This document shows, one piece after another, positions 57,721-64,000 of a stretch of 64,000 bases of DNA (position 1 is the stretch's first letter; each line of letters begins with the position of its first letter). The DNA lies in assembly GCF_024707505.1 (NCBI RefSeq), contig NZ_CP102605.1, positions 558,001 to 622,000 of the forward strand. The letters are read 5' to 3'. The DNA is from Pantoea sp. SOD02. Lineage in GTDB: Bacteria; Pseudomonadota; Gammaproteobacteria; Enterobacterales; Enterobacteriaceae. The notes under the pieces were generated by a model. That model did no database searches. It was given only the letters and a program-made list of their open reading frames with translations, and was not told where the DNA came from. The translations under genes were made by a program, and so were the position numbers.

Positions 57721-58773
57721 ATGTCGCAAACACATAACGTCGCATTGGTGGCGGGCGCAAGCGGGATTGTGGGCAGTCAGCTGGTCACCGCACTGCGTCA
57801 GCAGGATTGGCAGGTAATCGGCCTGACGCGCCAGTCCGCAACCTCAACGCACGATATCCCTTTCATCCACGTTGATCTGCTGGATGCGCAACAGAGCGCG
57901 CAGGCGCTGGCCCCGCTCAATCAGGTCACGCATATCTTCTACAGCGCGTGGCTGAATGCCGCCAGCTGGCGCGAGATGGTCGAGCCTAACGTGACGATGC
58001 TGCGCAATCTGGTGGTTAACATCGATAAGGTCGCGCCGCTGCGCAGCGTCAGTTTGATGCAGGGATACAAAGTGTATGGCGCGCATTTGGGGCCGTTTAA
58101 AACGCCCGCGCGAGAAAGCGATGCTGGCGTGGCGGGAGCCGAATTCAATGCGGAACAGCTGCGCTGGCTCAGTGAATTTCAACGCGGAAAAAGCTGGCAT
58201 TGGCATGCCTTGCGCCCCGGCGTGGTCGGCAGCGCGGTGCCCGGCAATGCCATGAACCTGGCGCTAAGCATCGCGCTGTATGCATCGCTGTGTAAATCTC
58301 AGGGTTTGCCGCTGCGTTTTCCCGGTTCTTCACTCACCTGGCACAGCATGGTCGATCACACCGATGGCGGCTTGCTGGCGCAGGCCACGCTGTGGGCGGC
58401 CAATGCGCCTGGCGCCCACAATCAGGCATTCAACGTCAACAACGGCGATTTGTGGCGCTGGAGCGAGTTATGGCCGGCGATTGCCCGCTGGTTTGAACTG
58501 GAATGCGCGCCAGCGGTGAATCTGTCGTTTCATCAGCTTTTCCAGGATTACCGCGACCAATGGCAAAACATCGCTGAACAATATCAGCTGATCGAGCCGG
58601 ATATCTTGCAACTGAATGATGGGCAATTTGCCGATTTTGTCTTTGGCTGGGATTACGACATGTTTGGTGACGGCAGCAAATTACGGCGCGCGGGTTTTAG
58701 CGGATATCAGGCAACGGATGAGATGTTCTTTACGCTATTTGCGCAGTTACGCGCAGCACGCATTATCCCTTAA
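57721..58773 (+). CDS. SDR-family reductase, PRISE (progesterone 5-beta-reductase/iridoid synthase)-like
   Basis: A 350-residue short-chain dehydrogenase of the atypical/extended type. The nucleotide fold is ALVAGASGIVGSQLVTALRQ, followed by VIGLTRQSAT and LMQGYKVYGAHLGPFKTPARE, where the QG-KxYG-HLG block is shared with plant and bacterial PRISE-type 1,4-enone reductases. The Tyr of that block is present. Further conserved parts are HALRPGVVGSAVPGN and FNVNNGDLWRW. An AGGAG site precedes the ATG. It may reduce an alpha,beta-unsaturated carbonyl with NADPH, a detoxification role; the natural substrate is unknown. Confidence 0.85.
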   Translation: MSQTHNVALVAGASGIVGSQLVTALRQQDWQVIGLTRQSATSTHDIPFIHVDLLDAQQSAQALAPLNQVTHIFYSAWLNAASWREMVEPNVTMLRNLVVNIDKVAPLRSVSLMQGYKVYGAHLGPFKTPARESDAGVAGAEFNAEQLRWLSEFQRGKSWHWHALRPGVVGSAVPGNAMNLALSIALYASLCKSQGLPLRFPGSSLTWHSMVDHTDGGLLAQATLWAANAPGAHNQAFNVNNGDLWRWSELWPAIARWFELECAPAVNLSFHQLFQDYRDQWQNIAEQYQLIEPDILQLNDGQFADFVFGWDYDMFGDGSKLRRAGFSGYQATDEMFFTLFAQLRAARIIP

Positions 58774-58776
58774 GCC

Positions 58777-58802
58777 AACAGGGAAGCCTGCGCTTCCCTG
58801 TT
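58777..58802. terminator. Bidirectional terminator hairpin between convergent genes
   Basis: Perfect 11-bp stem AACAGGGAAGC / GCTTCCCTGTT with a 4-base loop (CTGC), between the PRISE-like gene and the SMR gene. Confidence 0.75.
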
Positions 58803-58811
58803 ATTAATCGA

Positions 58812-59147
58812 TTAATGCAAAATAGTTTTAGAGAAAACCTGAATCACTACAATGCCCAGCCCGATTAACATTAAGCCCGCCATTGCAGCAAAATCCAGTT
58901 TCTGGTTGTAGAAAAAATAAGACATGACCGACACCAAAAATATGCCCATTCCGGCCCAGATAGAATAAGCAATGCCGACATTCATCTGTTTAACCACTTG
59001 AGATAATCCATAAAATGAAATGGCATAACCGATTACCACAACCACGCTGGGAATAAGGCGTGAGAATCCTTGCGAGGCCTTCATCATGGTTGTGGCAATC
59101 GTCTCAGCGACGATGGATATCGCCAGTATCACGTAAACATTATTCAT
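58812..59147 (-). CDS. Small multidrug resistance (SMR) efflux protein
   Basis: A 111-residue four-helix SMR protein. Helix 1 has the coupling Glu14 in AISIVAETIATTMMKASQGF; YAISFYGLSQ, GIAYSIWAGMGIF and GLMLIGLGIVVIQVFS cover helices 2-4. Proton-driven efflux of cationic lipophilic compounds, or guanidinium for the Gdx subgroup, is typical; the missing W-G-L pattern at helix 1 makes a quaternary-ammonium type more likely. Last gene of the set governed by the TetR region. Confidence 0.92.
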   Translation of the reverse strand: MNNVYVILAISIVAETIATTMMKASQGFSRLIPSVVVVIGYAISFYGLSQVVKQMNVGIAYSIWAGMGIFLVSVMSYFFYNQKLDFAAMAGLMLIGLGIVVIQVFSKTILH

Positions 59148-59195
59148 AAAGCCCTCTTAAATGCTCGAGAGTAAACACGCATTATAGAGTAGCTG

Positions 59196-59639
59196 TTAGA
59201 GGTTGTTTTTCCAACGGATTGAATCGCGCTTCAGTAACGTCAGACCAATCGCCACCACCATAATATCTTTAAAAATAAACGAATCGAGTCCGCCTAACTG
59301 CGGTAACAGGCTCAGCGTGACTAACCCGGTGAGAATCAATAATCCAGCGCCTATCATGCCTAAATCCGGACGTTTGAAACCCGCAATAAGCAGCATAACC
59401 GTGCTGAGTTCAACCACACCAAGAAAATAGCTGCTGCCATGCAGGCCAAGGAAGTAGGGAAAGATACTCAGCCATGTTTTGGTAAATATAGGCTCCAGCG
59501 CCTGAACTTCAAATTCAAACCATTTTGCCATACCAAAAACCAGAAAAATAATAATCACCGATAATCTCAACACCATCGGTTCTTTGCTCGCGAGAAAATG
59601 GACCACTCGTGAAGTACAGACTTTTTTAGCTGTTGTCAT
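59196..59639 (-). CDS. DUF417 family membrane protein (YkgB/RclC-like)
   Basis: A 147-residue protein with four hydrophobic segments: MVLRLSVIIIFLVFGMAKWF, FLGLHGSSYFLGVVELSTV, MIGAGLLILTGLVTLSLLPQ and FIFKDIMVVAIGLTLL. The pattern with a conserved KWFEFE after helix 1 fits DUF417, which includes RclC of the reactive chlorine resistance operon. It lies between a DUF1471 gene and an SMR gene, all on the minus strand, suggesting a stress-response unit. Confidence 0.87.
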   Translation of the reverse strand: MTTAKKVCTSRVVHFLASKEPMVLRLSVIIIFLVFGMAKWFEFEVQALEPIFTKTWLSIFPYFLGLHGSSYFLGVVELSTVMLLIAGFKRPDLGMIGAGLLILTGLVTLSLLPQLGGLDSFIFKDIMVVAIGLTLLKRDSIRWKNNL

Positions 59640-59715
59640 AATAAACTCTCCAGTGATTTATGCAGCCAGCTCAATAAGAAATGAGCTGGCATAAAGTCAT
59701 GGTTCATGATGTCGA

Positions 59716-59973
59716 TTACATCTCAACGCTGTCATATAAGGTGGCGGAGGCATAACCCTGATTACGCGTGTTGATATAGGTCACGCGATAAAAATCACTG
59801 CCCTTCATCTCGGCTTTCGCCGCCAGTTTTGTCACCAGTTCACTGTGCGTACCGCCATGCACACTGATACTGCCGGTACGCACCACATTTTCACTGCTGT
59901 TACGCGTGAGTTCCTGAGCTGCGTTAGAGAAAAATGGGATCAAAACCAAAACTGCGATGATTGCGCTTTTCAT
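59716..59973 (-). CDS. DUF1471 (BhsA/McbA-like) periplasmic stress protein
   Basis: An 85-residue secreted protein. The signal peptide MKSAIIAVLVLIPFFSNA ends before AQELT. The domain reads RTGSISVHGGTHSELVTKL, AAKAEMKGSDFYRVTYI and GYASATLYDSVEM, matching BhsA. It is divergent from the TetR gene, and its start lies 16 bp from the nearest operator palindrome, as in the ComR-BhsA pair of E. coli. Copper and oxidant responses are known for BhsA; the inducer here is unknown. Confidence 0.9.
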   Translation of the reverse strand: MKSAIIAVLVLIPFFSNAAQELTRNSSENVVRTGSISVHGGTHSELVTKLAAKAEMKGSDFYRVTYINTRNQGYASATLYDSVEM

Positions 59974-59988
59974 AATATCTTCCTTTTG

Positions 59989-60002
59989 TTAGTGTTCGCT
60001 AA
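59989..60002. promoter_or_regulatory. TetR-type operator 1, TTAGTGTTCGCTAA
   Basis: Near-perfect 14-bp palindrome (consensus TTAGTGTTCACTAA) just upstream of the DUF1471 start. Confidence 0.75.
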
Positions 60003-60042
60003 AATATATAACGCAGCTGAAGAGCAAACGCACCACATTTTA

Positions 60043-60056
60043 TTAGTGAACACTAA
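60043..60056. promoter_or_regulatory. TetR-type operator 2, TTAGTGAACACTAA
   Basis: Second copy of the same 14-bp dyad, 54 bp from the first and 45 bp before the tetR start. Confidence 0.75.
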
Positions 60057-60100
60057 AATATGTGATGGCTTTATCAGAAAGTTCAGGTCGAGAGGGAGTT

Positions 60101-60715
60101 ATGTCAATGAATGTCAACAAAAAATCAGGCAGACCGCGTCTGTTACCCAAAGAAGAGCTGGCGGCGATCATGTTCTCGATCTTTGCGAACAAAGGTTATG
60201 AAGCCACGTCACTCAACGATCTTACCCAGGCAACGGGTACCAAACCCGCCACCTTGTACCAGGCCTTTGGAAATAAAGAAGGGATGTTTATTGCGGCACT
60301 CGAACATTACAAAGCGACGTGGCTGGCAGATTTAGAGGGGATTCTCTCCTCTGATGAATTGAGTTTTCACAATAAAATTAAGCAGTTCCTGTTTTCCGCT
60401 TTTAACCTTTTTTCCTGCGAAGGCAAACCGCCGGGCTGCTTGCTGGTGTTTTCCGCGCTCTCATTTCGCCCTGAAGCCTCATCGTTGGGCGCTGAGTTAT
60501 TCAACGAACGTCATGCATTTAAAGCGTGGATCATCGAGGAAGCGCAGCGTGCACAGCAGAACAACACCCTTTCAGGCAAATTATCTCCTGAAGAAACCGC
60601 TGAATTTATTCTGACTTTCGAAAGCGGTTTAGCGCTGATGGCGCTGGATAATCCCGACCAGAAGATGATTAACAGTATGATCGATAAGATGATCGATGCA
60701 GTGATGTGCGAGTGA
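60101..60715 (+). CDS. TetR-family regulator, ComR/AcrR-like
   Basis: About 204 residues from the ATG at 60101 (MSMNVNKKSGRPRLL), which has GAGGGAG upstream; the frame opens earlier at a GTG at 60062 inside the operator region. The HTH reads ATSLNDLTQATGTKPATLYQAFGNKEGMF, seen as SLNDLTQATGTK then PATLYQAFGNKEGMF. The ligand domain has LFSCEGKPPGCLLVFSA, with Cys residues found in TetR proteins that respond to copper or oxidants (ComR is similar). Two dyads upstream suit autoregulation and control of the divergent DUF1471 gene. Confidence 0.92.
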   Translation: MSMNVNKKSGRPRLLPKEELAAIMFSIFANKGYEATSLNDLTQATGTKPATLYQAFGNKEGMFIAALEHYKATWLADLEGILSSDELSFHNKIKQFLFSAFNLFSCEGKPPGCLLVFSALSFRPEASSLGAELFNERHAFKAWIIEEAQRAQQNNTLSGKLSPEETAEFILTFESGLALMALDNPDQKMINSMIDKMIDAVMCE

Positions 60716-60802
60716 TACCGAGCATTGTGATGTTAAAAACAGCCATATCTCCGCCTGGTTAATCGCTATATACTCCGGTGCATATCGAATTCAGGAGCCT
60801 TT

Positions 60803-61873
60803 ATGCACATCTCTTTTAAGCGGATTATTCTCGCGGGATTACTCACTTTCGCCTCGTTGCACAGCTATGCCAGCCGCGTCGTGACCGATCAAATTGGCCG
60901 TCAGGTGACAATTCCGGACAAGATTGATCGCGTAGTGGTACAGCAACATCAAACCCTGAACCTGCTGGTGCAGCTCAACGCCACCGATAAAATCGTCGGG
61001 ATTTTGGCGAACTGGAAGCAGCAATTAGGTGAGGGTTATGCACAATTGGTGCCGGAACTAACGCACAAAGCGATGCTGGGCGATTTGACGCATGTCGATT
61101 TAGAAAAGCTGGTGGCGCTGCATCCGCAGGTGGTGTTTGTCACCAACTATGCGCCGAAAGAGATGATCGACCAGATTTCTGCCTTAGGCATTCCGGTGCT
61201 GGCGATTTCACTGCGTCACGATGACGCCGGTCAGCAAGGCAAAATCAATCCCAGCATGCAGAATGAAGATCAAGCTTACGATCTCGGCATTAAGGAAGGC
61301 ATCACGCTGATTGGCAATGTGGTTAACAAGCCAAAACAGGCGCAGGAATTGATTGATGCCGCCTTTGCCGGACGCAAAATCGTCAGCGATCGTTTGAAGA
61401 ATCTGCTCGAACAACAGCGCGTACGCGCCTATATGGCGAATCCCGACCTCACCACGTACGGCTCGGGCAAATACACCGGCTTGATGATGGCGCATGCGGG
61501 CGCTTTCAATGTGGCGGCCGCGACCGTGCAGGGTTTCAAACAGGTCAGCATGGAACAGGTTGTGGCGTGGAATCCGCAGGTGATTTTCGTGCAGGATCGC
61601 TATCCCAACGTGGTGCCGGAGATCCAGCAGGATGCGCGCTGGCAAACCATTGACGCGGTGAAAAATCATCGGGTGTGGCTAATGCCGGAATACGCCAAAG
61701 CCTGGGGCTATCCGATGCCAGAAGCGATTGGCCTCGGTGAACTGTGGATGGCGAAAAAACTCTATCCGGAGAAATTCCGCGACATCGATATGCAACAACA
61801 AGCCGACCGCTGGTATCAGCGCTTCTACCGGACGCATTATCATGACCACGCTGAAGATTCTGGCCGCCGGTAG
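60803..61873 (+). CDS. Class III ABC substrate-binding protein (metal chelate/molybdate type), orphan
   Basis: A 356-residue secreted binding protein. The signal peptide MHISFKRIILAGLLTFASLH ends at SYAS. The mature part begins RVVTDQIGRQVTIPDKIDRVV, the FhuD/BtuF/MolA pattern, with LEKLVALHPQVVFVTNYAP and KQVSMEQVVAWNPQVIFVQD later, and a long backbone helix between the lobes. Ligands of this class are siderophores, heme, cobalamin or molybdate. No permease or ATPase gene adjoins. It overlaps the next gene by 32 bp; that gene is molybdate-binding-like, which favours an oxyanion here. Confidence 0.88.
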   Translation: MHISFKRIILAGLLTFASLHSYASRVVTDQIGRQVTIPDKIDRVVVQQHQTLNLLVQLNATDKIVGILANWKQQLGEGYAQLVPELTHKAMLGDLTHVDLEKLVALHPQVVFVTNYAPKEMIDQISALGIPVLAISLRHDDAGQQGKINPSMQNEDQAYDLGIKEGITLIGNVVNKPKQAQELIDAAFAGRKIVSDRLKNLLEQQRVRAYMANPDLTTYGSGKYTGLMMAHAGAFNVAAATVQGFKQVSMEQVVAWNPQVIFVQDRYPNVVPEIQQDARWQTIDAVKNHRVWLMPEYAKAWGYPMPEAIGLGELWMAKKLYPEKFRDIDMQQQADRWYQRFYRTHYHDHAEDSGRR

Positions 61874-62570
61874 CTTGCGCGCAGTGTGGCCGGATTTGGT
61901 GGCGGCATTTAGCGCGCTTTCCGGCCTCAAAGTGTCCACCGATTTCGGTCCAGCGGGCCTGCTGCGCCAGCGGATCGAAGCAGGTGAGCCCTGCGACTTC
62001 TTTGCTTCCGCCAATCGACGGCATCCTGAAACGCTATTGCAGTCGGGACGCGCAACAGAAGTAGGATTATTTGCCACCAACACGCTGTGCCTGACGGTGC
62101 GGCGTGACATTGTCACGAAAAATGATGATTGGTTATCACTGCTGTGCCGGGATAATTTGCGCTTAGCGACCTCAACACCGCTCAGCGATCCCTCGGGTGA
62201 TTACGCCTGGCAACTGTTTGATAACATTGAGCAACAGCATCCCGGATTAGGAATCATGTTGAAAACCAAAGCGCGTGCTTTGGTCGGCGGTCCAGATAGT
62301 TTGTTGGTGCACGCTGGTGAACTGGCGGCACAATGGTTGATTGAGCAGCAACACGCTGACATGTTTATCGGTTACGCCAGCTATGCGCCGCGCTTGCGGC
62401 GCTGCCCGCAGCTACAGGTGATAACCATCCCCGCGCCCTTCAACGTTCAGGCCGAATACGGCTGGGCGTACTGCTCAGCTGCCGCACAGCCTTTCGCGGC
62501 ATTTCTCTCATCCGCTGCGGCGCAAACAATTCTGCAGCAGCAGGGTTTTATACCGTTTACGGATCGGTAG
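61842..62570 (+). CDS. ModA-like substrate-binding protein without signal peptide
   Basis: About 242 residues from the ATG at 61842. It starts directly with the mature fold: MTTLKILAAGSLRAVWPDLV, then STDFGPAGLLRQRIEAGEPC, DFFASANRRHPETLL and ATSTPLSDPSGDYAW, the ModA-like lobes with the AGSL oxyanion loop. No signal sequence is seen, although the frame is open upstream to 61728 within the previous gene; a cytoplasmic protein is unusual for this fold. It overlaps the upstream gene by 32 bp. It could act in molybdate or tungstate sensing or storage; that is inference. Confidence 0.83.
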   Translation: MTTLKILAAGSLRAVWPDLVAAFSALSGLKVSTDFGPAGLLRQRIEAGEPCDFFASANRRHPETLLQSGRATEVGLFATNTLCLTVRRDIVTKNDDWLSLLCRDNLRLATSTPLSDPSGDYAWQLFDNIEQQHPGLGIMLKTKARALVGGPDSLLVHAGELAAQWLIEQQHADMFIGYASYAPRLRRCPQLQVITIPAPFNVQAEYGWAYCSAAAQPFAAFLSSAAAQTILQQQGFIPFTDR

Positions 62571-63885
62571 CCGAACGCTTATTTCCAAGCTGCTGCTGCA
62601 GCCAACTCGCCGCCCTTTTATAGCGACTCAAGCGCTGTGCCGGTGCCAAAACCTGGCGCAGCAGCAGGCAATAATCCATCACCAATCCCGGCGTCCAGGT
62701 CATGCCTTCGGCGCGACTGCGCACCAGGCTTAACAGCCAGAAGTCAGGATTAAACAGCACCCATAAACCCTGCAAACCGCGCTCGCCGAGCAAACCTTCG
62801 GTGGCGACATCCAGCGCCTGAATCACGCTGGTGGAACAGTTACGTGAGGTCAGGTTATAGCGCGTGTCGCTGGCGTTGCTGAGCCAGAAATTACGCAGCG
62901 CCTGCTGATTGTAGTGAGGCAGCGTCAGGCGTCTGTCGGGCCGACACCACGCTTTGATCTCTTTCTCCAGTGAAGGCAGGAAACAACCTTCTACATCAAA
63001 CTCCTCTTTCGCCCGTAACGTTTTCAGAAAGCCACGAAAATCGCGGGAAACGTCATCCGCAGGATAGAGGCTGATGTAAATCTCTTCGCCCATCTCCAGC
63101 GAGGTATGGCCGGTAGAGACTTCGCCGCGATGGTCAATCGCTGCCACCCAACGATCAAACCACGGACGACGACCTGCCACATCGCCGGAACCCACCGGCG
63201 TCCAGATGTAGACGTTAAGTGGCGTGCTCACCGCATGCTGACTCATCGGCGGATGCACATAGCCTAATCCGTGCGGCGCACGCAGACCGGCACGCGTAAA
63301 CATTGGCAATGCGGTGACGCTGGTGTTGGCTGGCAAGGCGTGGATTTGTGCCGTCATCACCAACAGATTGATGCCCCAACCCAACAGCAACAGCGCAAAA
63401 CACAGCGGCACAATCACATGCGGTGATAGCGGCCAGTTGGTGGCAATCAGCACGCTGAACGCCAGTTCGCTAAAGCCGAGCGTTAATTTGCGCGTCCAGC
63501 GCCGACAGCGCATCAGGCAACATGAGATGACGCGAAAACCGCCATCGAGTAAAAACACCGTAGCGAATGCCAGGGAAAGGCAAACGCCGCTGTCGTGGGG
63601 AGCGAGAAACACCAGCGCGCCAAAGATCAGCAATATCGTCGATTTCAGCAAAGACGGCCAGGCGATACCGGCGGGGGCATAAAACGCATTTAACGCTTCC
63701 GCTCCACCCTCTAATGCCAAAAACATGCCTAAAAGCTGCAAGGGAAAGGAGACCGTTCCATGTTGCAGCAGATCCATGACGATCCCGGCACTGGCCCCAA
63801 GACAAATCACACCTAACGCGGCGAGATAAGGCCAGCCGGATCTGAGTGCCGGCCCACCCATCAGCAGAAACAGTAATCGCAACAA
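62557..63885 (-). CDS. HdeD-like membrane domain fused to putative permuted papain-type hydrolase
   Basis: A 442-residue protein I do not recognise as a named gene. The first 180 residues hold about six hydrophobic segments of DUF308/HdeD-like character (YLAALGVICLGASAGIVMDLL is the first pair, LLGMFLALEGGAEALNAFYA the next). The rest is soluble and carries His260 in VSTGHTSLEMGEEIYISLYP and Cys350 in TSRNCSTSVIQAL. A His before Cys order with GHTSL and NCST fits circularly permuted NlpC/P60-like (YiiX/LRAT-type) cysteine hydrolases. Its substrate, perhaps a lipid or peptide near the inner membrane, is unknown. Its stop overlaps the ModA-like stop by 14 bp. Confidence 0.8.
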   Translation of the reverse strand: MLRLLFLLMGGPALRSGWPYLAALGVICLGASAGIVMDLLQHGTVSFPLQLLGMFLALEGGAEALNAFYAPAGIAWPSLLKSTILLIFGALVFLAPHDSGVCLSLAFATVFLLDGGFRVISCCLMRCRRWTRKLTLGFSELAFSVLIATNWPLSPHVIVPLCFALLLLGWGINLLVMTAQIHALPANTSVTALPMFTRAGLRAPHGLGYVHPPMSQHAVSTPLNVYIWTPVGSGDVAGRRPWFDRWVAAIDHRGEVSTGHTSLEMGEEIYISLYPADDVSRDFRGFLKTLRAKEEFDVEGCFLPSLEKEIKAWCRPDRRLTLPHYNQQALRNFWLSNASDTRYNLTSRNCSTSVIQALDVATEGLLGERGLQGLWVLFNPDFWLLSLVRSRAEGMTWTPGLVMDYCLLLRQVLAPAQRLSRYKRAASWLQQQLGNKRSATDP

Positions 63886-64000
63886 ATGAACACTCCAGCG
63901 CTTAACTCAAAGCTCAGTACGCTCTGTAGACGCGGGCAATCTGCAGGAGTTCGGCGATCGCCCTCTAATTCTGACTTCGTTTACTGATGGTTGTAACAAT
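63886..64000. other. Window end, no feature seen
   Basis: 115 bp upstream of the HdeD-fusion gene; presumably its promoter. No gene or strong motif seen. Confidence 0.4.

Overview
The window looks like chromosomal DNA of a gamma-proteobacterium of the Enterobacterales, most likely Erwiniaceae and Pantoea-like. This rests on close recall matches to enterobacterial Mqo, AscG-AscF-AscB, YfiR-YfiN-YfiB and BetT-BetI-BetB-BetA, and on a short palindromic intergenic repeat scattered through the window; the genus is inference. I see no rRNA, tRNA, CRISPR array, prophage or intact insertion sequence. It reads as an accessory-rich stretch of small catabolic, transport and stress modules.  Layout: 1-3962 (minus) is a four-gene unit of LeuC- and LeuD-like dehydratase subunits, a haloacetate-dehalogenase-type hydrolase and a LysR regulator cut by the window edge. 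4324-5970 is mqo. 6013-6372 holds a deleted remnant of an FMN-dependent alpha-hydroxyacid dehydrogenase amid palindromic repeats. 6373-19170 is the most unusual region. A flavin monooxygenase, two ABC permeases and a binding protein (minus), a LysR gene (plus), then a 0.75-kb non-coding block made of two ~200-bp repeats in inverted orientation, then an eight-gene minus-strand operon: RidA-like, DUF1028, ArgE-like deacylase, the ABC ATPase, quinone reductase, GST, a divergent type II dehydroquinase and a hydroxyacid dehydrogenase. The ABC transporter parts are split between the two halves, so I read the whole as one uncharacterised uptake-and-catabolism system. 19402 is a small thioesterase.  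19837-24116 is a fructose-type PTS with a class II aldolase and a PRD activator. 24515-28529 is an operon of a Zn/Cd-type P-ATPase, beta-carbonic anhydrase and SulP transporter. 28839-29450 has a DUF1471 protein and a His-rich zinc-ribbon protein, 29564 a GntP permease and 31441 an acyltransferase. 32714-36883 is ascG-ascF-ascB with a palindromic operator; 36913-38973 is a FUSC efflux protein. 39446-41692 is yfiRNB (cyclic-di-GMP signalling) with a strong CRP-like site upstream, convergent with UV damage endonuclease uvsE. 42860-45793 is an AT-rich double glycosyltransferase plus methyltransferase. 45845-51919 is betT-betI-betB-betA (choline to glycine betaine).  52174 is a Tat-exported esterase. 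53073-56524 is an amidase, NCS1 permease and biuret-hydrolase-like operon. 56724-58773 is a LysR/PRISE-like reductase divergent pair. 58812-60715 is a TetR regulator with two operator palindromes facing DUF1471, DUF417 and SMR genes. 60803-62570 is a pair of orphan metal/oxyanion binding proteins, and 62557-63885 an HdeD-like membrane domain fused to a putative permuted papain-type hydrolase.
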